From positions 35,442,481 to 35,506,480 of the forward strand of contig CM059196.1 in NCBI GenBank assembly GCA_030323885.1: 64,000 bases of DNA, read 5' to 3'. This DNA is from Branchipolynoe longqiensis (lineage: Eukaryota > Annelida > Polychaeta > Phyllodocida > Polynoidae). Both the position numbers and the translations under genes were made by a program. Below are positions 32,991 through 43,979 of the stretch, one piece after another. Each line of letters opens with the position of its first letter. Position 1 is the first letter of the stretch. Below the pieces are notes generated by a model, which saw only the letters and a list, made by a program, of their open reading frames with translations, was not told the origin of the DNA and made no database searches.

Positions 32991-33392
32991 TTTACACACA
33001 CACAGAGTGGCAGGCCTGCTGTCAGGCCGACTAACACTGCCATTTACAGAAGTAGATATAATAACAATGGCGGCACCAGGCTGGAGAAAAGTGCGGGCTG
33101 AGGGAGTAGAGGTGTTATTTGGTTCCTAGGAATGGCGCCGCAAGTGTAAGGCTATGTATGGATTCTAGTTGAGAGGTTGGGCAGATTGCCGAATGCACAC
33201 TATGGCAGCTTTGCTGTTTTTGTGTGTATGCATACATTTAAATGTATACACAGCAACTGAAAGTAATAAAACAAGTGGAACGACGAGAATATTCTTGTCT
33301 AGCTTACTGCGAAAACAAATAAGTTATGGGCAGTATAAATACACCACCACCACAACAAAATGCTATTTAATTACTTATATATAACTGTAGTA

Positions 33393-33535
33393 GTCTGCAC
33401 TGACCTCTTAGGAAAGTAACCACATAGACAGGTAGGCATGGGTAGTGTGGTAATATTAGGGAGCCTAGGTGGTGTAATGGTTAGCACACTGGCCCGGAAT
33501 GGAAAGCGATGTGGGTTCGAGTCCCCTGTCGTGGG
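33393..33535 (+). mobile_element. SINE family B, single head
   Basis: TAGTCTGCACTGACCTCTT to GGTTCGAGTCCCCTGTCGTG. The tRNA-like core is intact but the 3' part is shortened, with no linker. Confidence 0.78.
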
Positions 33536-33597
33536 AGGAGCTCATGCACGGACTACTACATAACTAAATATTATATATACAAATTCTATATATAGTT

Positions 33598-33790
33598 AAG
33601 TATTGAAGTACCATAGTCCGATGGCTTTCGAATTCTTGCATAATTTTTTAGATAAATATATCAGGTTGACTATTATAGCCTACTATTCATTATTTCTCAG
33701 TCATTTTGATGAAAGCTGGCTAATTTTGGAGCAATTTGAGCTGAAAGAACCCAAAAGCATGTCGGCAAGCTTGTCAAAAGTCTTGTTGTT
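33598..33790. mobile_element. Fragment of the TTAA MITE family
   Basis: CCATAGTCCGATGGCTTTCG, ATAAATATATCAGGTTGA and AGCATGTCGGCAAGCTTGTC correspond to one end and the interior of the family; the other end was not found. Confidence 0.6.
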
Positions 33791-34033
33791 GTGGCACAGA
33801 TTCATATATGATGGTCATGTGATGAGGAATGACCTGACCTATTAATGTGTAGTCTGGAACCTGACTAATGCAATACAGTACTGCGAATGAGGGCAGGACT
33901 AACTAGGTCACAAGATTGACCTAATTGGTTAGTGGTCTCCCTGTTTAATGGCTGTCCAAAGGAATGGGGTTATAAATTCACAGATTATGCTGTATATGTT
34001 GTACTGAATCATTAGATTACAAACAGTGTGCTG

Positions 34034-34082
<49 letters not shown>

Positions 34083-34085
<3 letters not shown>

Positions 34086-34275
34086 TAAAGCCTCTCTAAC
34101 TGAACACCTGGACAGATCCACCACTCACCTATATTGACCACTTTATTTGGGTAACGATCACCCACAACAATAGCAGTGTAACGATAAAATAAAACCTCTC
34201 TAAACAGACCACCTCCCTAAAAGGGCCAGTTAAAGTCGGTTCCATTGTAGGTCGATTTAGAGAGCTTTTTCTGCT
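34083..34275. mobile_element. pogo/Tigger-like MITE next to (TA)n
   Basis: CAGTAAAGCCTCTCTAACTG, TATATTGACCACTTTATTTGG and CCTCTCTAAACAGACCACC to TTTAGAGAGCTTTTT, after a (TA)n run at 34038-34080. Confidence 0.62.
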
Positions 34276-34734
34276 TATTTAAACAGTCAAAACATTATAT
34301 AAATATATAGTTTGGTTGGCGATTAGTTTATACGGCGTTGGCATCAATTTCAGACAACAACTTCCGTGATTAATTTATGTCATCGTTTCTTTTAATAGTC
34401 CTATGATATTAGCGGGAAAAGCCAAAGAACATTTATTGAGCGTAAGTTTGATCGATACCAATGCGTTAGCTTGTTTTACTTGTCATTATTAAAGTGGAAG
34501 CATGAAGCTAAACGCATGGTGTCCAAAGAAAAGTACAATGTGTTTTCCCAGGTGCAGATTCTTAGTGAGTGCATCACCAGTTTGGACGCGGAGTTAATCA
34601 TAAATCAATACGCTTTACTGCATTTTTTTCAGCGCTGAGTCTTCCAGTCGTTTACATTCCTTTGTAAATAGGTAGATCAGCAGGTAGGCAACATATTATT
34701 TCAGACCATTCCAGGGTAAAAGAAAAGAGTGTGT

Positions 34735-34844
34735 GGGGGTGGGGCTGTGGGGAAGAAGGTAGGTGGCGCCAAAATGGTGAAGGTGTGCTGTAGCGGTGTC
34801 GCAAGTGAAGTATGTGAGTTTGGGTGTGGATATGTGGAAGAATG
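34735..34844. repeat. 80-bp minisatellite, left part
   Basis: GGAAGAAGGTAGGTGGCGCC and AAATGGTGAAGGTGTGCTG, same unit as 36086-37120, separated from it by the LINE. Confidence 0.9.
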
Positions 34845-36075
34845 TCATCATCATCATCATCATGCTGTCGGTCGCGATGCGACAAAGACTGCTTTCATTA
34901 CTTGACTGCCGCTCTCCATTTAGCTCTCTGCTGTGAGAGTTGCGTCCATGAGTCGGCCTTAATGTCTCTCAGCTTCAGGTTTCTCTTGATGGTATCTTTG
35001 AACCGGAGACGGGGGTGCCCTCTCTTTCTGTAGCCAGAAGACAGTTGAGAATAGAGGATCTGCTTTGGTAGCCTGTCTGATGACATCCTCATGAGGTGTC
35101 CAGTCCACCAGAGATTCTTTTTGATCAGAAGATCTTCCATAGAGGGCAGCCCCATCCGTTTGAGTATTTCCTTATTCGTCACTTTGTCCTTCCAGGTTAG
35201 CCTCATGATTGAACGCAGATGTCGCATCATGAAGGCATGCAGCTTTTTCACCTGCTGTCTGTACACTGTCCAGGCCTCGGCTCCGCATAGTAGGGTGGAT
35301 AGCACGATTGCGCGGTAGATCTCACCTTTGACCTGAATGGACACATGGTGGTTGTTCCAGAGTCTCTGGCGTAGTCGGCCGAAAGATGCACTAGCCTTGG
35401 CCATCCTCCTCTGTATCTCAGCATCAATGCGTCCATCACTTGATATAGTGCTTCCGAGATAGGTGAATTCCGGAACAGAGTTCAGCTTGTTTCCGTCAAC
35501 CATGATCTCCTCCTCTCGGGTTCTTGTAGAGTTGGGTTGGTACAGCACCTCCGTCTTCTTGATGTTAATTTTCAGGCCAAACTTCTTTGATGCATCGGAG
35601 AAAGCGTCCACTATTTTCTGGGTCTCTTCAGCAGAGTGGGCAACCAGTGCACTGTCATCTGCGAATAGTAGCTCCCTCACCAGTATCTGAGTAGTCTTGG
35701 TCTTCGCTCTGAAGTGTGCGACATTGAATAGGTCAGCGCTCTGTCTGGACTGTATATAGATGCCATCCCCCATGTCTCGGAAAGCCTCGTCTAGCATTGC
35801 TGATAGGAAGATGGAGAAGAGCGTGGGGGCCAGTACACAACCTTGCTTGACCCCATTGGTAACCCCGAACGATTCCGAGACTTCCCCTCCAGCACTAACG
35901 TTCGCCATCATTCCTGTATGTAGAGCCTCGATCATAGTTGTGAACTTCTCTGGGCATCCGTACTTCCTCAGTAGCTGCCATAGCCCGGTCCTCCCGACTG
36001 TATCAAATGCCTTAGTGAAACCGACAAATACCATGTACAGTGGTCGGTCCTGCTCAATGCACTTTTCTTGTAGCT
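34845..36075 (-). mobile_element. LINE insertion with 10-bp target-site duplication inside an 80-bp minisatellite
   Basis: The LINE fragment is bounded by direct repeats TGGAAGAATG at 34835-34844 and 36076-36085. Its 3' end on the minus strand has a short UTR after the stop and an (ATG)n tail at 34845-34862. Flanking DNA on both sides belongs to the same 80-bp minisatellite, so the insertion landed within an existing tandem array, which then diverged or expanded on one side (about 1 kb to the right, about 0.1 kb to the left). Confidence 0.85.
34898..36075 (-). pseudogene. Non-LTR retrotransposon (LINE) reverse transcriptase, 5'-truncated and catalytically damaged
   Basis: An open frame of more than 378 codons carries the palm and C-terminal part of a LINE reverse transcriptase. 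Visible motifs, numbered from the first Met, are A at residues 3-13 (FVGFTKAFDTV), B at about 57-76 (GVTNGVKQGCVLAP), C at 123-131 (LFADDSALV), a lysine-rich motif D near 152-164 and YLGSTISSDG near 193. The frame continues upstream of that Met to about 36075 (LQEKC, DRPLY), where the element ends at a tandem repeat. Motif A normally reads F-x-D; here the catalytic Asp is Gly (GGT), so the copy should be inactive although the FADD box and the stop are intact. The clade is not assigned. A second copy of the same 3' end lies at 19431-19560. Confidence 0.9.
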
Positions 36076-36085
36076 TGGAAGAATG

Positions 36086-37120
36086 TGGGTGGCGGCAAAA
36101 TGGTGAAGGTGCGTTGTAACGGTGTTATGAGTGAAGTCTGTGTATGGGTGTGTGGGTAAGAAGGTACGTGGCGCCAAAATGGTGAAGGTGTGCTGTAGCG
36201 GTGTCGCAAGTGAAGTATGTGGGTTTGGGTGTGGATATGTGGAAGAAGGTGGGTGGCGGCAAAATGGTGAAGGAGCGTTGTAACGGTGTTATGAGTGAAG
36301 TGTGTGTATGGGTGTGTGTGGAAGAGGGTAGGTGGCGCCAAAATCGTGAAGGTTCTTTGTAACGGTGTTGTGGGTGAAGTGTGTGGGTGTGGGTCTGGAT
36401 GTGTGGAAGAACGTAGGCGGTGCCTAAATGGTGAAGGTGCGTTGTAACGGTGTGGGGAGTGAAGTGTGGATGTGGGTGTGGGTGTGGATGTGTGGAAGAA
36501 GGTATGTGGCGCCTAAATGGTGGCGGTGCGTTGAAACGGTGTCGCAAGTGAAGTGTGTGTGTGGGTGTATGGAAGAAGGTAGGTGGCACCAAAATGGTGA
36601 AGGTTCATTGTAACAGTGTCGCGAGTGAAGAGTGTGGGTGTGGGTGTGGGTCTGGATGTGTGGAAGAAGGTATGTGGCGCCTAAATGGTGAAGGTGGGTT
36701 GTAACGGTGTCGGGAGTGAAGTGTGGGTATGGGGGATGTATGGAAGAAGGTATATGACGCCTAAATGATGAAGGTACATTGTAACGGTGTCACAAGTGAA
36801 GTGTGTGGGTGTGTGTGTGTGTGGATGAATGTAGGTGGCACCAAAATGGTGAAGGTGTGTTGTAACAGTGTCGCGAGTGAAGTGTGGGTGTGGGTGTGGG
36901 TGTGCGTGTGGGTGTGGATGTGTGGAAGAAGGTGGGTGGCGTCAAAATGGTAAAGGTGCATTGTAACGGTGTCGTGAGTGAAGTGTGTGTGTGTGTGGGG
37001 AGGGGTGTATGGAAGAAGGTAGGTGGTGCCAAAATGGTGAAGGTGCATTGTAAAGGTGTCACAAGTGAAGTGTATCGGTGTGGGTGACTGTGTGTGTGTG
37101 TTGAAATGGCGAAGTTGCGT
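36086..37120. repeat. ~80-bp minisatellite, ~13 units
   Basis: Unit includes GGAAGAAGGTAGGTGGCGCC, AAAATGGTGAAGGTGCGTTG and TAACGGTGTCGCGAGTGAAG. The left continuation is at 34735-34844 beyond the LINE insertion. Confidence 0.94.
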
Positions 37121-37487
37121 TGTAACTGTGTCGTGTTTGTCGTCAGTGTTTTATGGTCAATATTAGCCAAGTTCTGGGTGATAATCCCTCGGGTCTAATA
37201 GAATGTGAAGGGCATTTAACAATTTATTAAATTGTTTCTTAAATACCGGAGAAACGTGAACGAAGACATAAGAAAAGAAGTAGCGAGGCACTTTCCACAG
37301 TGATTCCCCTTATCCACGCGATCCAACCGTAAGGGGCGTCAATCGCATGTGTTGTCACAACTAAAAATGGAGCTGGAGGGGGAGGGGGAGAGTTGAGGCT
37401 GGGGTGGGAGGAGGCGGAGGTTGCCATAGCTACCAGGTTCTTCTCAGGGTGAAAGCACTCCAGCTGCTGATCCCTTCTACCGGGCGC
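37121..37487. other. Unique DNA, nothing recognised
   Basis: No supported ORF, RNA or repeat apart from a G-rich patch at 37375-37420. Confidence 0.5.
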
Positions 37488-37558
37488 GGTGGTCTAATCG
37501 GTAGAGCGCGGGTCTCGCGTGTGGTTCAGTTCCCTGTTCGAGTCAAACCAATTGTAAA
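37488..37558 (+). mobile_element. SINE family A tRNA-like head only
   Basis: GCGCGGTGGTCTAATCGGTA, GCGCGGGTCTCGCGTG and GTTCGAGTCAAACCAATT give the tRNA-like head with the diagnostic junction to the body, then similarity stops. Confidence 0.65.
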
Positions 37559-37654
37559 AATATACGCATTTTCGGTTCGGAATTATATAGCGATATAGCG
37601 AATGGTAGACAGGAAGTGTGAACACTTATTTGTCTCTTTTTTTTTTGGTACATT

Positions 37655-37952
37655 AGTTGTCCCAAGCAGGGGAAATCCCAGTCACAGACGACTGGTCTTC
37701 CCCACTCCACTGCTGGTCGATAGAAAGCCCGAGCCTACACTTTTACCGACCCAAGGGATTTTTAACCTCCCACACCACATAGACATGTTATGAGATCAAC
37801 CGGCCTTTGATGACGCTGTAAGTTATACACAGTGGTGGAAATCCAAATTGGCAGAGCTGGGGGCACGGGGAATCAAACCTCCGACCCTCAGATTAGGAGT
37901 CTGACCTAGAAAAAAGTCAGACACTTTAACCACTCCGCCACAGAGAACACCA
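37655..37952 (-). mobile_element. SINE family C, complete copy
   Basis: Minus strand: TTCTCTGTGGCGGAGTGGTT A-box region, GGTTTGATTCCCC B box, body to CCCTGCTTGGGACAA. Confidence 0.82.
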
Positions 37953-38439
37953 TTGGCAGAGAGCATTATTATCCTCGGGCGATGGAGTGGGGACGAAGGT
38001 TATGTTAGAAAAGCAATGGGTGCCCCACTCGCTGTGTGACATATTAGGCAATGTGAAATATATGTTAATACATAGTGCCCAAGATTATGATGAGATGTTC
38101 CTATATAAGAGACAGTTAATGTTTGGTGAAATGTTCCCTCTATGCACCAGTAAGGGTGCAAGTGGAGGAGAAGGACATTTTTAATATATATATTTATTGT
38201 AACTGTCTGCAACTACCTGTTACCACAGGGCTGATGGGCAAGCCCACCAGCCATTCTGCATAAATTATGGACACCACCTACAGCTGGAGTTAAGTGACAG
38301 CTGCCCATATTGGGGCGTCCCCCCCCCCCCCCAGGCTGTAGAGGGTGCCTGATTGGCTGGCTGTGGGAGGCCCAGTCACCTGCACCCCTTTGCCCCACCT
38401 GACCACATTGGCCTCATTCTGATATTGATTATCCTATAC

Positions 38440-38640
38440 ACACTGCTCCAGACACTCTGAGCAGCGAGCCTTCTGGATGGACTCTTGAAGTGAACACACT
38501 CTTCTCTTGGCCAGGAACACAGACACTCTGTCTGATGCTTCACCTTTCATATACAAACTGAGCTGTGTGCAACAACCATGGGACTCAGGTTCAATGGGCT
38601 GTAGGTACTGATTCATATACATACTAAAGAAAGTAATGAG
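38440..38640 (-). other. Unrecognised non-repetitive open segment
   Basis: On the minus strand a frame of over 60 codons (MYMNQYLQPIEPESHGCCTQ to CSECLEQCV) follows an acceptor-like TTACTTTCTTTAG near 38633. No good donor is visible before its stop and I do not recognise the protein. Unlike most open frames here it is not in a tandem repeat or SINE. It could be an exon of an antisense gene or chance. Confidence 0.2.
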
Positions 38641-38915
38641 GCTCTGTCTGGACAGAAGGTAAGGGGTCAGGGTGATAGGTCACTACTAGGTGAACAGGAG
38701 TTGATGCCAGTAAAGCACAACTTCTTCACTGTCAATCTTGTGTGACTGGTCTTCCCTTTCTGCCTTATGAGAGATACAGTAGATATATTACAGATGAGTT
38801 TGTTGGAGAGGGGCATCAGGTGTGAGCTGACAGACAGTTGTCAGAACGTATCTGGGAAGAGTTTTTGGTATATCTGGGGCTCAGACGGCCGGTAATTCCA
38901 GTTATATTACACAAT

Positions 38916-39158
38916 GACTTTAAAGTGGATACTTGTCGCTTCCTAGCCTGGCGCTCGGCATTAATAGGATATGGCAATGCTGGTTAGTTCAGGGTCAAGA
39001 TAATGTGGCTTACTGGGATATCGGTCATGGTGTCAGCGGCCTGATTTCCCAGTTGGGCAGCACTATAAAGTGTTGCCATGAGTGTGCACTGTCACAAGTT
39101 GGTTCACATCCTGATATTACCTTAGATATTGCTAGGGCATAAAACAACAAAACAACGA
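38916..39158 (+). mobile_element. SINE family A, head missing
   Basis: It starts in the body (ATACTTGTCGCTTCCTAGCC) and runs to the AAACAACAAAACAAC tail. Confidence 0.8.
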
Positions 39159-39224
39159 AATAGGTTGTTCTTCAACTTTAAAATAAAATTACCTCAATCG
39201 GGTCAGTCATTACTTTATACCATG

Positions 39225-39340
39225 TCTGTGGAGGTGGGGGTTAGGGTTGGGGTGGGGGTTGAGGTGGGGTGGGGGTGGGGGTGGAGGTGGGGGTTGAGGT
39301 TAGGGTGGGGGTGGGGGGTGGGCGTTAAAGGGGGAAAGTA
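39225..39340 (+). repeat. GGGGTT/GGTGGG low-complexity DNA
   Basis: G-rich GGGGTTGAGGTGGGGTGG repeats. Confidence 0.88.
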
Positions 39341-40030
39341 TTGCGTTGTAAATAAAAATAACACCAGTTCACTAACCAGGTGACATTTAATTAAAATCCC
39401 GATTCCTGGTACATACACAAAGATAATAAAACGCACTTGATTCGGAGTGTTCATTAATCGTCAAATGGTCGTCTGATTTCCGAGATCACGATTTAGGACA
39501 CAGATTCATACCCACACGCTCTGGCGCGTCCAAATATGGATTAGCAATCATGATTCTTATTTGTGTATTAAAAATGCGGAAAGTCTTTGCTAATTAGGCT
39601 GTTTCCTGGCGAAGTATTTCAGGTTTTTTGATAAGGGAGGTTGGAGGAGACTGAATTCGCCTATCTGTGGTGGAGAAAAGGGGAGGAAGGATTTTGAGGC
39701 AATAGTGCTGACTGCATCTAAATGGAACCAATATTAATATTATTGTGTGGTAGGTTTCTTGTATATTTATTTATTTTCCTGAAGATTTATACTGCCTCTC
39801 ATGGTTAGTACCTAAATAACTCCTGTGGAATAAGTTGTTTCAAGTTATGCACATTATGACTAGTTATAATTGATTATTATAATTGTGAATAAGTAAAGTT
39901 GTCTTGGTCATGTTACAGCCCTTTTAAGTGGTGGAAAATCTCAATGGTGGGGTATTAGTCTTCGGCCTTCAATGACTACTTGCCCGTTCTTAGTATAATC
40001 AATACCCAGGCAAGGTACTGAGAAGTATCA
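39341..40030. other. Unique intron DNA, nothing recognised
   Basis: AT-rich, without a convincing exon or repeat before the SINE at 40033. Confidence 0.5.
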
Positions 40031-40032
40031 GG

Positions 40033-40372
40033 GGAGCGGGATGTATCTCAGGTGGTAGAGGGTCCACCTGTGAAGGTGCGGGTCATCCGATCGATCCTGC
40101 TCAGTTAACAACACATTTGCAGTTTAGGTTATTTTCCGTTCCAACCTGTGGTCCATAACTGGTTCATCAAAGGCTGTGGTATCTGTCCTGTCTGTGAGAA
40201 AGTGCATATGAAAGACACCTTACTGCTTATCGGAAAGAGTACCCTTTGTGCTAGCAGCAGGTTTCCTCCAAAGAAATATGTCAGAATGACCATATCTTTG
40301 ATGTCCAATAGTCGATGATATGAAAATCAATGTGTTCTAGAGGCATTGTTAAATAAACAAGCTTTTTTTCAA
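40033..40372 (+). mobile_element. tRNA-derived SINE family D
   Basis: GGGATGTATCTCAGGTGG to GTTAAATAAACAAGC. AAGTATCA directly precedes and follows it (about 40023 and 40372), a probable target duplication. It is about 440 bp upstream of exon 2. Confidence 0.84.
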
Positions 40373-40507
40373 AGTATCATATTTATAAGTCTTTGGTTTG
40401 ACTCAGCTTGGGATTGAACCCATGACTCATGGTGTGCAGTGTGTGCAATGAGCAGTAAGCAATGTGCAGTGAGCGCTAAGTTCAATCCGTCCTCCTGTCT
40501 CATTCTT

Positions 40508-40811
40508 CTACTGGAGCAAGTATTGAACCGCCTTTTTCTGTACCATCACCAACAACAACCAAAATGCTTCCTCTCTTACAGCTACTGGAGGAAGTCTTGA
40601 TCTGCGTTTTTCTGTACCGTCACCAACAACAACCAAAATACTTCCTGTCTTATAACTACTGGAGCAAGTCTTGATCCACGTTTTTCTGTACCATCACCAA
40701 CAACAACAAAAAGTGCTTCCTGTCTTATAGCTACCAAGTACCAGAGCAAGTCTTGAACCGCCTCTTTCTGTACCGTCACCAACAACAAGAAAAATACTTT
40801 CTGTCTTGCAG
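40508..40811 (+). repeat. Four tandem ~75-bp units ending in acceptor-like sequences, abutting exon 2
   Basis: Units 40508-40581, 40582-40655, 40656-40730 and 40731-40811 share CTACTGGAGCAAGTCTTGA, TTTTTCTGTACCGTCACCAA and CTTCCTGTCTTAYAG. Ends are TTACAG, TTATAA (lost), TTATAG and TTGCAG; the last is the exon 2 acceptor. Confidence 0.9.
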
Positions 40812-41054
40812 CTCGACAGTAAGAGTCTCGACTATGCCTCGAAGATTCTCGAGAAGGCTACAGAGCGTGTGGCCATCATCTCTGACATCAGCAACCGCGT
40901 CGACAGCGACATCATCACCGTCGCCATCCAGGGCACGTCCAACATCGTCGCGGCGGCGTCGCGGGTCAAGGTCAAGGCCGGCGACCAGAACGAGGCTGCC
41001 GTAACTAAGCCGGTGATGGAGCGCACAAGGTGGTCGATTCACAACCTCACACAG
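40812..41054 (+). CDS. Polycystin-1-like protein, internal exon 2 of 5 visible (REJ-to-GAIN helical region)
   Basis: This 81-codon phase-0 exon begins LDSKSLDYASKILEKATERV and ends SIHNLTQ, bounded by CTGTCTTGCAG and GTGAGT. Codons end mostly in C or G, unlike the surrounding repeats. The sequence is amphipathic and helical, with a central stretch of isoleucine, valine and alanine, as in the N-terminal helical part of a GAIN-type domain. One N-glycosylation sequon (NLT) lies near the end, consistent with an extracellular position. The acceptor is the last of four tandem units that each end in an acceptor-like sequence (40508-40811), so a longer alternative form is possible. Confidence in the exon is high; the domain name is by resemblance. 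Confidence 0.8.
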
Positions 41055-41119
41055 GTGAGTGGCTGGCTTGTGTTATTTGTGTATTGTTATTTGTTTGTGT
41101 TTTGTTTGTTTGATTGGTT

Positions 41120-41355
41120 GATTGTTTGTTGGAGATTTACATCCTTGCAACATCTAAGGTAATACTATAGTTTCCTGATATGACCGTAGATGTTTCAAGG
41201 ACGTAAAGCTCCACCAACCAACCATCTAAGCTCATATCAGGATGGGTACAGACTTGTGACAGTGCGCAGTCATGGTGATTTTATAGTGCTGCCCCACTGC
41301 GAGATTAGGCCGCTGGCACTATGACCCAATATCCCATTCAGACCTGCCCACCGGC
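41120..41355 (-). mobile_element. SINE family A, rearranged fragments in the intron after exon 2
   Basis: A minus-strand tail (TTGTTGGAGATTTACATCC), a short + strand tail (TGATATGACCGTAGATG at 41177-41220) and a minus-strand body (TTTTATAGTGCTGCCCCACT) are joined. It looks like nested or inverted SINE fragments. Confidence 0.7.
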
Positions 41356-41475
41356 TAGGGTGCTGCCACCTAACGTTGAAGAACTCTGTAAGGAGACAGT
41401 GTGGTCTCTGCAGTTACCGAGTGGTTAATTGATTGATTGATTGAGTGGTGGTTGATCGCGTGGTGATAGAGCTCA

Positions 41476-42190
41476 GGGGCCGTGTGCAGGAGTCAGTGTT
41501 AGCGTGGCAAAACGGTGTTTGGCGGGAATTTCCCGGTTAGCAGCGAAAAATGGTATGCATGAGGTGATGATAGGCCTAACACCAACAGCTTAACCGGTGT
41601 TACCCTATCCCTGGAACATAGCAGGTTTACAGCAGTCGGTTAAGCCCAAAGCTATTCAATGCTATCATATTTGACAGAATTAAATACGCAATAAGTGAAA
41701 TTTCAACAAATTAACCCTAAATTCAAAGCAAAATTAATGCCTCTGCCGCATCGGCGGAGATATTAATGTTTTCGAATCGATGAATGTAAAGCAACCGCCA
41801 CCGCTGCCAGTATGGAAAGCGACATCGATGCGGCGGTGGCGGCGATTTGTTTACTTTACGTTCGTCAATTCGAAAATATAAGTATTAATATCACCGCCAA
41901 TGCGGCAGTAGCCTTAATAACGCTTCGAATTTAGGGTTAAATTGATAAAATGTCACTTATTGCGTATGTAATTCTGTTAAATATGATCGCATTCAATAGA
42001 TTTGAGCCTAATATATGGCTACAAATGCAGAGGGATTTCCCAAATCTATAAATAAATTCACGTTTAGCTATAATTAAAGTGTTATGCGCTCCTGCATACG
42101 ACTTGACACAGGTCCCGACTTAGGTGATAGGTAAATGGTAACAGGCTCTAACACCAAACCCCGCTAACACTGACTCCTGCATATGGCCCC
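41476..42190. mobile_element. Long inverted-repeat (fold-back) element, second copy
   Basis: Ends GGGGCCGTGTGCAGGAGTC and GACTCCTGCATATGGCCCC. The same internal order is seen as in the copy at 9816, including the GCC-rich palindrome centre (41800-41850). It lies in the intron between exons 2 and 3. Confidence 0.85.
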
Positions 42191-42227
42191 AGGTACGGAC
42201 CACTGCAATCACCTGTATTTGAAACCG

Positions 42228-42625
42228 GATGCGGTGGCCGAATTGGTAGAGCGCAGGCCACCCGTCCGGAAGGTCGGGAGTTCGAATCCCAGCCGAGTCA
42301 AACCAATGACTTATCAAATTGGTATTTGTCGCTACCTAGCTGGGTAGTCTGCATCAATGGGATACGATAAGGATTGGTTCCCGTCCTGATATGCCCCTAT
42401 ATGGTGCCATGAGGTGAAACTCCAACAAAACAAAACAAACAAGGACTGCTTAGCACAATGCCAGGATAATGTGACTATGTGGGATATCAGGTCATGATGC
42501 CGGCGGTCTGGTCTCAAAGTGGGACAGCACTATAAAGTGGCCACGAGTGCGCACTCTCACACGTCGGTGCCTGACCTGATATGACCTTAGATGTTGCGAG
42601 GACATAAAATAACAAACAAAGAAAC
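42228..42625 (+). mobile_element. SINE family A with a nested SINE 3' fragment
   Basis: The head (GATGCGGTGGCCGAATTGG, GGGAGTTCGAATCCC) and body are interrupted at about 42376-42450 by another family A 3' end with its CAAAACAAAACAAAC tail. The body then resumes (AAGGACTGCTTAGC) to its own tail at about 42625. AAGGA(T/C)TGGTT-like text is repeated at the junction. Confidence 0.8.
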
Positions 42626-42730
42626 AACACTTTTATCAAACAAAACTTTTATTTGGGGCATGTAGTTATTTATTGAAAAGGCCGCGCGTTCTTGTACATC
42701 AAAGGAACACAAAAGTGCGATGGCTAAGAT

Positions 42731-42786
42731 GGTTGGTTGTTGGAGTTTATGTCCTGGCAACACCTAAGGGCATATCAGGACGGGAC
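42731..42786 (-). mobile_element. SINE family A 3' fragment
   Basis: GGTTGGTTGTTGGAGTTTA to CATATCAGGACGGG on the minus strand. Confidence 0.75.
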
Positions 42787-42789
42787 AAT

Positions 42790-43180
42790 GGCTAACTTCC
42801 GGGTGGTTTTGTGTTTAGAGTTCACGACAAAGTTGTATTTGCAATTCAAATTTCAAGTTGCAGCATCCTAAGATAAGAACATTTTTTTGCTATGTTTTGT
42901 TCTTGCTTTTTTTCTAGATTTTTTTTTGTAATTATGAGAAGACAAGTATTAAGTTTAAGTCTCCGCACATGACTGCAAATGAGCCGCCGTCCAGTACTCC
43001 GGAATTTGTGAGTTGTGACGTCATCCTGGTCCATTAATCTGTGGCGTAATTGTTTCATGTGTAACGACTGCCGCTATCTGCAGACCACCGCGTAATTGAT
43101 CAAATTAAATAGATTGAATTCAAATTGAAAGCTCTGCTGATTTCCCGATAAGACTTGTCCCTCCGCACCCTCATTCCCCC
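42790..43180. other. Unique intron DNA, nothing recognised
   Basis: AT-rich sequence with T runs at 42880-42930. No exon signals fit the polycystin-like frame. Confidence 0.5.
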
Positions 43181-43184
43181 GCCA

Positions 43185-43318
43185 GCCCAAGAACTGCCTA
43201 CCGCCACCACATGGGCACCCTTCTAGCGCCGGCAACCACCCCTCCCCCACCCCCACCCCCACCGGCCACCACCACATCCTCCTCCACCACCACCACCACC
43301 ACCACCACCACACAATTC
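43185..43318 (+). repeat. CCA/CCACC-rich patch
   Basis: CCTCCCCCACCCCCACCCC and (CCA)n to 43312. Confidence 0.88.
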
Positions 43319-43544
43319 AACTGACCGATCCCATCAGAGTAAGTAGCGCGGGGGCTGGATTACCAAGCAATCGTCAACACAAATTATAAAGAAAACGTGA
43401 CAAATTTCAAACTACTGAACACAACTGATACAATTTTAACAATGTATTTGCAGTACTTTTGATATATTTAATAGAAAATAGACAAGAGTGCATTCAGAGT
43501 AACTTGACACTCCCCGTGATACCGGTACAAGACCATTCTCCAGC

Positions 43545-43978
43545 ACACAACCTTTTGGTAGATCGTGGGATTTGAACCCAGCGGTTCGAACCCTGGTTGA
43601 GTTAAACAATGACATACAATTGATACTTGGCACTTCCTAGCCTGGCACACAGCATTAATAGGATATGACAAGGACTGGTTTACACAGTATCAGGATAATG
43701 TGACTGGTGGGGGTTATCGGGTCATGGTGCTGGTGGCTTGATCTCACATTGAGGCAGCACTATAAAGTCCCCATGAGTGCGTACTGTCACAAGTCCATAC
43801 CAGTCCTGATATAACCTTAGCTGTTGCTTGGACGTAAAACTCAACAACCCAACCAAATCCGGTGGGGCAGCACTATACAGTCTCCACGAGTGCGCACCGT
43901 GCCAAGTTAGTACCCGTCCTGATATGACCTTAGATGTGGCCAGGACGTTAAGCTCCAAAAACCAACTAACCAACTCCA
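43545..43978 (+). mobile_element. SINE family A copy plus adjoining second 3' part
   Basis: A degenerate head (GGTTCGAACCCTGGTTGAG) and full body run to the tail near 43855. This is immediately followed by a second 3' half (GGGGCAGCACTATACAGTC to CCAACTAACCAACT). The tail leads into the CTCACA satellite. Confidence 0.8.
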
Positions 43979-43979
43979 A

